A stretch of 64,000 bases of DNA from Mariniflexile fucanivorans (GTDB lineage Bacteria; Bacteroidota; Bacteroidia; Flavobacteriales; Flavobacteriaceae), in assembly GCF_004341235.1 (NCBI RefSeq), contig NZ_SLUP01000009.1, positions 1 through 64,000 of the forward strand. Reading direction: 5' to 3'. This document shows, piece after piece, positions 1 to 7,008 of the stretch. Below the pieces are notes generated by a model, which saw only the letters and a program-made list of their open reading frames with translations, had not been told where the DNA came from and did no database searches. A program made the position numbers and the translations under genes. Each line of letters starts with the position of its first letter. The first letter of the stretch is position 1.

Positions 1-78
1 TATTTCAATATATTTTTATTCTAGGGTGAAAATGTAATAGAAGAATATTGTTTAAAAATAAACTGTTTTTCATTTGGT

Positions 79-210
79 TTTTAACACAGTTCTTGAATAG
101 TGCGTAGTTTGAGTGCGAGGATTTTCCGAAGGAAAATCAGATGCAAGCAAACAAGCACTAACTTTTGACTAAGGAATAAACTTACGCATTATTTTTATAC
201 AATGTTGTGC
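79..210 (-). repeat. attC-like recombination site 1
   Basis: Large imperfect palindrome downstream of the 222-866 gene. It ends in GTTGTGC at 204-210 and in a weaker box around 79-85. Positions 95-206 are nearly identical to 882-993 of the second site. The centre, 120-138, is a perfect hairpin with 8-bp arms and a GAA loop. The outer arms pair around GTGCGTAG against its right-hand partner, leaving an unpaired base, which resembles the extrahelical bases of integron attC sites. Confidence 0.75.
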
Positions 211-221
211 ATAGTGTTTTT

Positions 222-866
222 TTAAGATTCCCACATATTGATGGTCGTTAGAATTTCCCATTGTCCATTTATTTTTTCAAATATCACAAATCCGCCATTT
301 CCACAAAGTCCACCGCAACGAACTCCAAAATAAACCGATGCCAAATTTTTTTCATAATGAATTTTGGAAAGCTCAACAACTTGTCCAATTCCGTATTTTC
401 TATTTATTCTTTTCCAACTATTCTTTCGCCAACCTTTTTTCCCAAAGAAAGATGAAAATTTCTCTGAAGAAATTGGTTGGATAAATAGATTGTTTATGTT
501 TAATAAATCAGTTTTAATTTTAGGATAATTTTTAAAGTCCGATGTCAGGTCAACAATAATTTTTTTTAAAATCTGTTCTTTAAGTAGTCTTTTCAGAAAA
601 ACGGTGTCTTTATAAATACTTACAAAACTATAATCCAATTTTGTGACAGAATCGTATTTTGGGTCAAAAATCTCATAGTCCGATTTTTTAAATTGATTCT
701 CATATTTTTCAATTAACAAAATCGAATCTTTCTTTGATGTTTTTCCAAATTCGAGAATGTCGGATAATATTATAGAATACAATTTGTAATCATCTTTTTC
801 GGCTTGGGAAAATGATAATTGTGAAGTAAATAATATTATTAGAAGTAGCTTTCTCACATTATGCAC
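222..866 (-). CDS. Cassette-borne exported protein of unknown function
   Basis: This 214-residue protein is not recognised. It begins with a lysine/arginine-tipped hydrophobic segment ending in LSFSQA, a typical signal peptide, so it is probably exported. The rest is a soluble, charged region with a C-terminal GGLCGNGGF stretch; no catalytic motif is seen. The longest frame starts at a GTG inside the recombination core box (864-866); a second in-frame GTG at 855-857 gives the same signal peptide three residues shorter. The stop lies about 12 bases before the next core box, so the gene fills its cassette. No promoter was identified within the cassette. Confidence 0.75.
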   Translation of the reverse strand: MHNVRKLLLIILFTSQLSFSQAEKDDYKLYSIILSDILEFGKTSKKDSILLIEKYENQFKKSDYEIFDPKYDSVTKLDYSFVSIYKDTVFLKRLLKEQILKKIIVDLTSDFKNYPKIKTDLLNINNLFIQPISSEKFSSFFGKKGWRKNSWKRINRKYGIGQVVELSKIHYEKNLASVYFGVRCGGLCGNGGFVIFEKINGQWEILTTINMWES

Positions 867-997
867 AACGGTTACGTATAAGAATAGTGCGTAGTTTGAG
901 TGCGAGGATTTTCCGAAGGAAAATCAGATGCAAGCAAACAAGCACTAACTCTTGATTTAGAAATAAACTTACGCATTATTTTTATACAATGTTAGGC
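863..997 (-). repeat. attC-like recombination site 2
   Basis: A 135-bp imperfect palindrome between the two gene-bearing cassettes, bounded by GCACAAC (863-869) and GTTAGGC (991-997). The left arm from 874 (ACGTATAAGAATAGTGCGTA) pairs with the complement of the right arm around 968-990 with few mismatches and one extra unpaired A. The central hairpin is at 907-925. It is almost identical to site 1 over 112 bp, although the outer boxes differ, as expected when each outer box belongs to a different cassette. Confidence 0.8.
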
Positions 998-1005
998 AAC
1001 GTTTT

Positions 1006-1584
1006 TTAAATCCTAATTCCAAGACCAAATTTTAGCTGATTGTAATTCACCCCAATAGTTTCGTTGTTAAAATCTGACTTATTGAAAGTCCGTATAGAAT
1101 GAAAATATGCTTGAATAAATAGACTATTAGTGAAATCATATTGGACTCCTAATTTTATATTAAAACCTAAATCTTTTTCTTTTCGTGTTTTAATTGTTGG
1201 AAATTCATTAGTGCCACTAAGGTATTGATAATCATAATCCAGATAGGTAAATCCTGCTCCTGCAAATGGATGTAGTTTTTCTGCAGAAGGAATAGTCATT
1301 TCAGTGAATCCGTCAACATGATAGAAAAAGAAATTCCTATTCAAGTCTTGATTACTAAAACGAAGGTCTCCCTTTAAATAGTCGAAAGTTACAGATGCAC
1401 CATAGTTGAATAATTCACTCTTGGCAAATCTATAATTAATGCTCGCATCTATAATTCCTGAAAGATTTTCAAATCCGTTAGACATTGCCAAAGGGTAATT
1501 GACTTCTAAGCTAAATCTTTTGTTTTGTGAAAATGTTGTTAATGATATAAAAAATAGTAATACTAATGTGTAATTTGTTTTCAT
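1006..1584 (-). CDS. Cassette-borne outer membrane beta-barrel protein
   Basis: This 192-residue protein has a signal peptide (lysine, hydrophobic core, then LTTFSQ) and then alternating hydrophobic/polar strands ending in an aromatic-rich strand with terminal GLGIRI. That pattern is usual for small outer-membrane beta-barrels of the porin/OmpX type. No enzymatic motif is visible. The start lies about 37 bases inside the core box at 1621-1627 and the stop 8 bases before the core box at 991-997, so the gene occupies nearly the whole cassette. The specific role (adhesion, defence, permeability) cannot be told. Confidence 0.8.
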   Translation of the reverse strand: MKTNYTLVLLFFISLTTFSQNKRFSLEVNYPLAMSNGFENLSGIIDASINYRFAKSELFNYGASVTFDYLKGDLRFSNQDLNRNFFFYHVDGFTEMTIPSAEKLHPFAGAGFTYLDYDYQYLSGTNEFPTIKTRKEKDLGFNIKLGVQYDFTNSLFIQAYFHSIRTFNKSDFNNETIGVNYNQLKFGLGIRI

Positions 1585-1620
1585 TCAATGTTTTGATTAA
1601 GGGTTGTTGTTTTTAATGTT

Positions 1621-1756
1621 GCCTAACGTTTATGTATATGGAAAGTTGCGTGTTTGTGTGCGAGGATTTTCCGAAGGAAAATCATAAGCAAGCAAACAAA
1701 GCAACTCACATTGGTAAGGCTAAAAGTAAGCAATTTTCTATATACGGTGTTAGCGC
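1621..1756 (-). repeat. attC-like recombination site 3
   Basis: Imperfect palindrome of 136 bp bounded by GCCTAAC (1621-1627) and GTTAGCGC (1749-1756). The arm GTATATGGAAAGTTGC (from about 1633) pairs with the complement of the opposite arm, GTATATAGAAAATTGC, with few mismatches. The central 19-nt hairpin at 1665-1683 is identical to those of sites 1 and 2, although the outer arms have diverged. So the arms co-vary while the centre is fixed. Confidence 0.8.
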
Positions 1757-2033
1757 ACGTTTACTTTTTTCTTACATTTTTTCATTTTAAAGCGCAAAAA
1801 TATGCCGTGACTAATTTTTAATTTTCCCGCAACCGTTGCGTTTGCGATATTTAGCGGAGCTTTTTTCTTTTATCCAGGTTCAGATTTGCCGTTTAGAAAG
1901 TCAGTCGTTCGCAACCGTTGCGTTTAGATTGGCAAAAGTCCGATTTTTTAAAAGGCAATATTTTAAGGAACGTTTTAAACCACTTTTTGGGATTTTTTTG
2001 ATTTTAGAGTGCTTTATGAGAATGTGCGCTAAC
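1750..2033 (-). mobile_element. Cassette without a convincing gene
   Basis: This 284-bp unit lies between matching core boxes at 1749-1756 and 2026-2033 and is the cassette next to the recombinase. On the minus strand, the direction of the other cassettes, no open frame of credible length was found. A 79-residue plus-strand frame runs through the right core box and out of the cassette, so it is not accepted. It contains two copies of a 16-bp near-palindromic element. It may carry a promoter, a small RNA or only structure; the sequence does not say which. Confidence 0.6.
1828..1925. repeat. Pair of 16-bp near-palindromic direct repeats
   Basis: CGCAACCGTTGCGTTT occurs at 1828-1843 and again at 1910-1925, both within the ORF-less cassette. 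The first 13 bases are self-complementary around a single central base. They could be binding sites for a dimeric protein or remnants of another repeat; no function is evident. Confidence 0.6.
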
Positions 2034-2063
2034 AATGTTATAATAAACATTATGTTTATTATA
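2024..2063 (-). other. Candidate primary attachment site (attI-like)
   Basis: This is the point where the cassette array meets recombinase-side DNA. It contains GCGCTAAC (2026-2033), three bases, then GTTATAA (2037-2043), overlapping a perfect 12-1-12 inverted repeat at 2039-2063. It lacks the long arms and the central hairpin of the attC-like sites, so it is not one of them. Position and core box suggest the insertion site for new cassettes. This is inference from layout. Confidence 0.45.
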
Positions 2064-2073
2064 CTGCCAATTT

Positions 2074-2105
2074 AAGATATATTGAACATATGTTCAATAT
2101 ATCTT
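2074..2105. repeat. Perfect 32-bp palindrome behind the recombinase gene
   Basis: The two 16-base halves (AAGATATATTGAACAT and its complement) match perfectly, about 11 bases beyond the recombinase stop. On the plus strand a run of T follows; on the minus strand, the direction of the recombinase, it does not. It could terminate transcription or bind a dimeric protein at the attachment site. Confidence 0.55.
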
Positions 2106-2115
2106 TTATATTTTT

Positions 2116-3246
2116 TTACATGTCTAGCGGATTTATTATTTTTTTAAAAGTGGTGGTTGCAACATGCGTGTAAATTTCGGTGGTCTTGGTAGAACTATGC
2201 CCCAATAAAACCTGAATTTGTCTTAAATCTACACCTGCTTCCAGTAAGTGGGTCGCAAAACTATGCCGCAGCATATGCGGTGTTACGGGAATTCTTATTC
2301 CTGCTTTTTCGGCTGAGTTTAATACTATTTTACAAATACTTTGACCAGAATACTGCATGCCGTACATGCCCTCAATAATGTATTTTTCTGGTTTATATTG
2401 TTTGTAATAGTCTCGTAAATCTTTCAACAAGGAGTGAGAAAGTAACGTATAACGATCCTTATTGCCTTTTGCAGCTTCCACACGTATCAACATTCTTTTG
2501 CTGTCAATATCAGTAATCTTTAAATTCACTAACTCATTTCTCCGTATTCCCGATGAATATAAAAGACTAACTATACACTTATGTTTTATGTTATTTGTAT
2601 GGGCTATAATACTCATAACGTCTTCCTTTGAAAGTACTTTTGGTAATTTCTTTTCTTTTCTGGGCCTTTCAATTTGATAAAACCTATTTGGCATTCCAAG
2701 AACCGATTCGTAATAAAATTTGATACTATTAATAGCCGTATTTATATACGAATTCGATTTATCTTCCTGCACTAGTTTTAATATGTAGTTCCTAACATCA
2801 CCTTCATTAATTGCTATTAACTCTTTAGCTTGGTAATAATTAATAAACGTTTCAAAAGCAGATACATACGATCTTACCGTATTATTGGCATATTTCTTTA
2901 ATTCTAATTTATCTAAATAATTAGTAGGACAAACCCTGTAATTGGCAGGAAGTTCCCTTTTTCTAAACCATGTAATATCAATAACATCATTATATTCTTT
3001 TGTATTGATTTTATCAGAAAAATGATTGCAATTTACCCAAGCAACTTCATTAAATATCTTGAAAATCTCATTAAGGTTTTCTTTGCTATTTAAAATGTAA
3101 GCCATGTTAAAAGTATTGCTCCATTTTACATCTGGCAATTGCTTAACAAGGGCATGTATAACCTTATCTGTATTAAATTGTAAACCTATATAGCGCTTTT
3201 CTTTAATTAAAAGATGTTTTAACGTAATGCTTCTGCCTTTATACAT
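2116..3246 (-). CDS. Tyrosine site-specific recombinase next to the cassette array
   Basis: A 376-residue tyrosine recombinase. Residues 1-100 are an N-terminal extension, 107-185 a SAM-like core-binding domain and 200-372 the catalytic domain. The catalytic set is complete: R235 in GIRRNEL, K260, H324 and R327 in HMLRH, H350 in LLGHS and Y359 in EIYTH. Between the beta-sheet lysine and HMLRH there is no room for the extra ~20-30 residues that mark IntI integron integrases. It therefore looks like a Xer- or transposon-type Bacteroidota recombinase. Its 3' end faces the cassettes, the reverse of most integrons. Site-specific recombinase activity is well supported; acting on the cassettes is inferred. 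Confidence 0.9.
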   Translation of the reverse strand: MYKGRSITLKHLLIKEKRYIGLQFNTDKVIHALVKQLPDVKWSNTFNMAYILNSKENLNEIFKIFNEVAWVNCNHFSDKINTKEYNDVIDITWFRKRELPANYRVCPTNYLDKLELKKYANNTVRSYVSAFETFINYYQAKELIAINEGDVRNYILKLVQEDKSNSYINTAINSIKFYYESVLGMPNRFYQIERPRKEKKLPKVLSKEDVMSIIAHTNNIKHKCIVSLLYSSGIRRNELVNLKITDIDSKRMLIRVEAAKGNKDRYTLLSHSLLKDLRDYYKQYKPEKYIIEGMYGMQYSGQSICKIVLNSAEKAGIRIPVTPHMLRHSFATHLLEAGVDLRQIQVLLGHSSTKTTEIYTHVATTTFKKIINPLDM

Positions 3247-3334
3247 GTTTTTTTATGCAAACTAATCTAAGTAAATCAATTAATCGTACCTTATGCGGAT
3301 AAGATGCGTATAAAATACGACTAAATTTAATTTT

Positions 3335-3718
3335 ATGAGAATTTATAAGGAATGTTTGTATTGTGGTAAAGAACTAACGGGAAGAACAGACAAGAAATTT
3401 TGTGATCCACAATGTAAAAGCGGGTATCAATACCAAAAAGAAAAACAAAACCCAGAACGCTTTTATAATAAGGTAGACAACCAACTGAAACTGAATAGAA
3501 AAATACTTAAGGAATTTAATAAAGGTGGTAAGGTTACCATAAGAACTGAAGTTTTAAAAGAGCTGGGGTTTAATCCCAATTTTTTCACACATTATTGGAA
3601 AAATACCAAAGGTGATGTATATCTGTTTGTTTTTGAATACGGATTCCTTAAAAAAACAGAATTAGGAAAAGACAAATATATATTGGTTACTTGGCAAGAT
3701 TATATGGAAAAAGCATAA
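3335..3718 (+). CDS. Small zinc-finger protein, divergent from the recombinase
   Basis: A 127-residue protein opening with a probable zinc finger: Cys at 7 and 10 in CLYCGK, then FCDPQCK about 12 residues later. The remainder is a lysine-rich domain with the motif FFTHYW and a C-terminal TWQDYME. I recognise the general type as a common short Flavobacteriaceae hypothetical but know of no assigned function. It is transcribed away from the recombinase, 88 bases apart, from a region with short inverted repeats (CTTAT-GCGG-ATAAG; CGTAT-AAA-ATACG). A regulatory or accessory role for the recombinase is possible but unproven. Confidence 0.75.
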   Translation: MRIYKECLYCGKELTGRTDKKFCDPQCKSGYQYQKEKQNPERFYNKVDNQLKLNRKILKEFNKGGKVTIRTEVLKELGFNPNFFTHYWKNTKGDVYLFVFEYGFLKKTELGKDKYILVTWQDYMEKA

Positions 3719-4008
3719 AGTTGAAATACTCTTACATATTTTTAAAACGCTTTCAAGAAATTCTATTATTCAATGGGCTTATTTTAAAAATAATAACAGT
3801 ATTATTTAAAGACGGGCATAAATCAATTATTTTATACTATTTTATATATCTTTGTTTTGTTCGAAAATAATAAGAGAATTTTTTATGTTAAATACTTTTT
3901 TTTGAATGGTAGCGTTTAAAATACTGAATAAAACAGCCAAACAAATGCGTTTTATCGATCATTTTTAGTATTTCAAAGATGTTTTAGTGCTGTATTTAGT
4001 GTGTTTAT
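3719..4008. other. Intergenic region, no gene seen
   Basis: About 290 bases of very AT-rich DNA without a credible open frame. A plus-strand TATATCTTTG near 3845-3855 resembles the Bacteroidota -7 element (TAnnTTTG), without a good -33 partner. Nothing else is seen. Confidence 0.4.
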
Positions 4009-4038
4009 TTTGTTCGCTTATTTTTTTTTATACATTTG
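4009..4038 (+). promoter_or_regulatory. Bacteroidota-type promoter
   Basis: TTG at 4009-4011 and TACATTTG at 4031-4038, 19 bases apart, match the sigma-ABfr style consensus (TTTG, then TAnnTTTG). Transcription would start almost at the ATG at 4044, giving a leaderless or near-leaderless transcript. Confidence 0.5.
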
Positions 4039-4043
4039 CCCCA

Positions 4044-4256
4044 ATGATAATACAAAACAAAAAAATAGTTGCCTCAATCTTATTTGTACTAATAAGTTGT
4101 GTTTGTGTTGCCCAAGTTGGAGGTGGTCCACCAACGCCAAAGGGAGGGCCCATTCCTGTTGGACTTCCTATTGATGGAGGTGTACTTATTGGTGTTTGTG
4201 TAGGCTTATTTTACGGAGCCAAAAAACTTTTGTTTAGTAAAGACAACAGTTGTTAA
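4044..4256 (+). CDS. Short exported protein with PID-CTERM-like tail
   Basis: A 70-residue protein starting MIIQNKK; the ATG at 4044 is preferred over a frame extending upstream to 3987 because it begins a normal signal peptide ending in CVAQ and directly follows a promoter. The mature part is a glycine/proline stretch, then GLPIDGG, a hydrophobic helix and AKKLLFSK. This matches the PID-CTERM protein-sorting signature: proline-rich linker, PID motif, membrane helix and basic tail. Such proteins are abundant in Bacteroidota and their role is unknown. It converges on ribE with a 4-base overlap. Confidence 0.7.
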   Translation: MIIQNKKIVASILFVLISCVCVAQVGGGPPTPKGGPIPVGLPIDGGVLIGVCVGLFYGAKKLLFSKDNSC

Positions 4257-4849
4257 ATAGTATTTCTTAGTTCTAAAAGCCTAGACACATATTTTCCTAA
4301 AACATCAAATTCTAAATTTACTACCGTTCCTATTTTAAAAGTGTTAAAATTTGTGTTGTGATACGTGTAGGGTATAATAGCAACACTAAAACTATCTTTT
4401 TTAGAGTTTACCACCGTTAAACTAGTGCCATTTATAGTAATAGAGCCTTTTTCAATGGTAATATTATTAAGTGAGGCGTCATAACTAAAAGTAAACTCCC
4501 AACTCCCATTAGTTTCTTTAACATCGGTACATACAGCTGTTTGGTCTACATGTCCTTGCACCATATGGCCATCAAGCCTTTCACCCAATTTCATGGCACG
4601 TTCCAAATTCACTTGACTTCCAATTTCCAGTAAACCTAAATTGGTTTTATTTAAGGTTTCTTTTATGGCAGTAACCGTATATTCATCGTTATTAACATTA
4701 ACCACCGTTAAGCAAACCCCGTTATGTGCCATACTTTGGTCTATCTTTAACTCGGGGGTAATACCACTTTTTACAGTGATGTGAAGGTTGTCTTGTTCGC
4801 TTTTTAAATTTGAAATGGTTCCAATGGCTTCAATTATTCCAGTAAACAT
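4253..4849 (-). CDS. ribE: Riboflavin synthase, alpha subunit
   Basis: The 198-residue product makes riboflavin by dismutation of two 6,7-dimethyl-8-ribityllumazine molecules. The N-terminal MFTGIIE is the hallmark start of the family, and two tandem lumazine-binding domains are visible (about 1-95 and 96-190). The first carries NGVCLTV, the second the matching NGTSLTV. Length is normal. It is divergent from pdxA, 105 bases away, and has no riboflavin neighbours here. No FMN riboswitch was recognised in the short upstream gap. Confidence 0.95.
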   Translation of the reverse strand: MFTGIIEAIGTISNLKSEQDNLHITVKSGITPELKIDQSMAHNGVCLTVVNVNNDEYTVTAIKETLNKTNLGLLEIGSQVNLERAMKLGERLDGHMVQGHVDQTAVCTDVKETNGSWEFTFSYDASLNNITIEKGSITINGTSLTVVNSKKDSFSVAIIPYTYHNTNFNTFKIGTVVNLEFDVLGKYVSRLLELRNTI

Positions 4850-4954
4850 AATATTGTTTGTTTATTTAACTAAATTTGCGATTCCAAATGAATTTCAAAA
4901 GAGGTGTTTATTTGGAACAAAAATCAAAATTACAAACAAAAGTTGTCATTCTTA

Positions 4955-6001
4955 ATGAAGAAATCGGAAAATATAGTAGTTGGCATATCAATAGGTGATT
5001 TAAATGGCATTGGAGGCGAAATTGTTTTAAAAACATTTGAAGATTCTAGAATGTTGGAATTTTGTACGCCCGTAATTTTTGCTTCGTCAAAAGTCATGAA
5101 TTTTTTTAAAACACATTTTAATTCAGAAATCAATTTTAATAGTATTAATAATTTAAATCAACTCGTTTTTGGGAAGGTTAATGTGTTTAATTGTTGGAAT
5201 GAACCCGTAAATATTGAATTTGGTAAAGAAGAGATTAAAATAGGAGAGTACGCCATTAAATCATTGCAGTCTGCAGCAAATGCACTTAAAGAAGGGCATG
5301 TAGATGTTTTGGTTACAGCACCTATTAATAAGCATAACATACAATCTGAAGCATTTAAATTTCCGGGTCATACCGATTATTTAGCACAACAGTTAGAAGG
5401 TGAAAGTTTAATGTTTATGGTAACCGATTCGCTTAGAGTTGGTTTATTAACCGATCATGTACCTGTAAAAGATATTGTTGAACATCTTTCAGAAACCTTG
5501 ATAATTAAAAAAATAAATGCCGTTTATAATTCCCTTCTAAAAGATTTTAGTATTGTAAGACCAAAAATTGCGGTTTTAGGCATCAATCCGCATACGGGCG
5601 ATAATGGCGTAATTGGTAATGAAGACGACACCATTTTGCGTCCAACACTTCAAAAACTAAAAGAAGAAGGTAAATTAGTGTACGGCCCGTATGCTGCCGA
5701 TAGCTTTTTTGGTTCTAATAATTACAAGAATTTTGATGCTATAGTAGCAACCTATCACGATCAAGGGCTTATTCCCTTTAAAACCTTGTCGTTTGGCCAA
5801 GGTGTTAATTTTACCGCAGGCCTAAATAAAATTAGAACATCGCCAGACCATGGAACTGCTTATGAAATTGCAGGAAAAGGAGAAGCCGATGCCAACTCTT
5901 TTAAAGAAGCCGTTTTTACAGCACTACAAATATTTAAAAATAGATTTGATTATGAGGAAATTACAGAAAATCCTTTAAAAAAATCAAATAGAAAGATGTA
6001 A
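4955..6001 (+). CDS. pdxA: 4-hydroxythreonine-4-phosphate dehydrogenase
   Basis: This enzyme oxidises 4-phosphohydroxy-L-threonine in the DXP-dependent pyridoxal phosphate pathway. Family motifs are present: the start GISIGDLNGIG, metal-binding GHTDYLA and ATYHDQGLIPFK, and SPDHGTAYEIAG near the end. The ATG at 4955 is chosen because conserved sequence begins about eight residues later; a longer frame from 4904 has no family similarity. TAAATTTG at 4871-4878 is a plausible -7 element, giving a leader of about 75 bases. Length, 348 residues, is normal. Confidence 0.95.
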   Translation: MKKSENIVVGISIGDLNGIGGEIVLKTFEDSRMLEFCTPVIFASSKVMNFFKTHFNSEINFNSINNLNQLVFGKVNVFNCWNEPVNIEFGKEEIKIGEYAIKSLQSAANALKEGHVDVLVTAPINKHNIQSEAFKFPGHTDYLAQQLEGESLMFMVTDSLRVGLLTDHVPVKDIVEHLSETLIIKKINAVYNSLLKDFSIVRPKIAVLGINPHTGDNGVIGNEDDTILRPTLQKLKEEGKLVYGPYAADSFFGSNNYKNFDAIVATYHDQGLIPFKTLSFGQGVNFTAGLNKIRTSPDHGTAYEIAGKGEADANSFKEAVFTALQIFKNRFDYEEITENPLKKSNRKM

Positions 6002-6025
6002 ACAAAAAAATGTTTATAAGTCATG

Positions 6026-6052
6026 TTGCTTAAATAAAAATTTATATATTTG
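6026..6052 (+). promoter_or_regulatory. Promoter of the DUF177-rpmF operon
   Basis: TTG at 6026-6028 and TATATTTG at 6045-6052 fit the Bacteroidota -33/-7 pattern, about 23 bases before the ATG at 6075. It lies in the gap after pdxA, so the next two genes probably form their own unit. Confidence 0.5.
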
Positions 6053-6074
6053 CAGGCTCAAAATAGATGTGATA

Positions 6075-6614
6075 ATGAAGCCACTGAAAGAGTTTACAAT
6101 CCCCTTTGTAGGATTAAAGATTGGAAAACATCAATTTGAGTATAAAATAGAGCAAACGTTCTTTGAATATTTTGAGTATGAAGAGTTTAATGATGTAAAT
6201 GTTGATGTCAATCTTATATTAGATAAAAAGTCAACTTTATTGGAATTAAACTTTAAAATTTCAGGATTTGTAAATGTTAATTGCGATGTAACAAACGAAC
6301 CTTACAATCAAACCATAGAAAATGAGTTTGATTTAGTGGTGAAATTTGGAGATGAATATAATGACGAGTTTGACGACATACTTATTGTACCTCACGGAAC
6401 ATATGAAGTGAACGTTCAACAATACATTTACGAATTAATTGTGCTATCAGTACCCATTAAGCGCATACATCCAGGAGTTGAAGATGGCACTTTAGATTCT
6501 GAAATACTTAAAAAACTAGAAGAATTAAGCCCAAAGCTTAAAGAAGAAAAAGAAACTGAAGAGGATATTGATCCTCGTTGGAATACATTAAAGAAACTAT
6601 TAACGGATAAATAA
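6075..6614 (+). CDS. DUF177 (YceD-like) protein
   Basis: A 179-residue acidic cytosolic protein of the DUF177/YceD family, recognised by the N-terminal FTIPFVGLKIG, the central VNCDVT (the family's CxRC region, with one cysteine here), IVPHG and the C-terminal DPRWNTLKKL. Homologues are encoded directly upstream of rpmF across bacteria and are linked to 23S rRNA/50S biogenesis. Here too rpmF follows after 9 bases. The ATG at 6075 is preferred to the GTG six bases upstream because MKPLKEF matches the usual family start. Confidence 0.9.
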   Translation: MKPLKEFTIPFVGLKIGKHQFEYKIEQTFFEYFEYEEFNDVNVDVNLILDKKSTLLELNFKISGFVNVNCDVTNEPYNQTIENEFDLVVKFGDEYNDEFDDILIVPHGTYEVNVQQYIYELIVLSVPIKRIHPGVEDGTLDSEILKKLEELSPKLKEEKETEEDIDPRWNTLKKLLTDK

Positions 6615-6623
6615 ACATAAAAA

Positions 6624-6827
6624 ATGGCACATCCTAAGAGAAAAATCTCGAAAACAAGAAGAGATAAAAGAAGAACACATTACAAAGCAACTGCGCCACA
6701 GATTGCTACTTGCCCAACAACAGGTGAAGCACACTTGTACCACAGAGCGCACTGGCATGAAGGAAAACTTTATTACAGAGGTCAAGTTTTAATTGACAAT
6801 TCTGAAGCTGTAGAAAACGTAGCATAA
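6624..6827 (+). CDS. rpmF: 50S ribosomal protein L32
   Basis: A 67-residue basic protein opening [17 protein letters not shown], the classic bL32 start. It keeps one cysteine (CPTTGE) rather than the two zinc-binding pairs of zinc-type L32. It follows DUF177 closely and is followed by a strong terminator at 6848-6876. Identification is secure. Confidence 0.97.
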   Translation: MAHPKRKISKTRRDKRRTHYKATAPQIATCPTTGEAHLYHRAHWHEGKLYYRGQVLIDNSEAVENVA

Positions 6828-6847
6828 TTATTATGCACGCATATAAT

Positions 6848-6876
6848 AAAACGCTCACATGTGAGCGTTTTTTTTT
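6848..6876 (+). terminator. Intrinsic terminator after rpmF
   Basis: Perfect palindrome with core ACGCTCACATGTGAGCGT (6851-6868), flanked by A on the left and a run of nine T on the right. It lies about 20 bases after the rpmF stop. Confidence 0.85.
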
Positions 6877-7008
6877 ATGATATGCTTTTTCTAAAAGACA
6901 AAAACACGTAATTTGCATAATGTTTCGTCAAATTTTAGTAGTTTTCACAAAATATTAAGTGTTTTTGTTCAATTTTAATGATTTTTTGATCAATCTAACT
7001 AAAAAGTT

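Larger units (their letters stand above)
79..3246 (-). mobile_element. Integron-like cassette array with its tyrosine recombinase
   Basis: On the minus strand the order is recombinase, a palindromic candidate attachment site, an ORF-less cassette, an outer-membrane-protein cassette and an exported-protein cassette, each followed by a ~135-bp attC-like palindrome. Core boxes flanking each cassette are exact reverse complements: GTTAGCGC/GCGCTAAC, GTTAGGC/GCCTAAC and GTTGTGC/GCACAAC. This is the rule for integron cassettes, whose two ends come from one circle. The array probably continues left of base 1, since the leftmost palindrome closes another cassette. That the adjacent recombinase acts on these sites is inferred from position only. 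Confidence 0.75.

Noticed and set aside
79-1756. CRISPR array reading of the three repeats
   Set aside because: Repeats are ~135 bp palindromes separated by 630-750 bp with genes, not 25-40 bp repeats with uniform spacers, and no cas gene is present.
1836-2075. 79-codon plus-strand frame in the ORF-less cassette
   Set aside because: It crosses the cassette boundary box and the attI-like palindrome, contains both copies of the 16-bp repeat and runs against the direction of all other cassette genes, so chance is more likely than a gene.
3247-3334. Short inverted repeats resembling a dif or recombinase site between the recombinase and the zinc-finger gene
   Set aside because: The arms are only 5 bp and do not match the 11-6-11 layout of dif; more likely regulatory or chance.
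4850-4954. FMN riboswitch before ribE
   Set aside because: The 105-base gap has no conserved RFN elements and is too short together with the divergent pdxA promoter.
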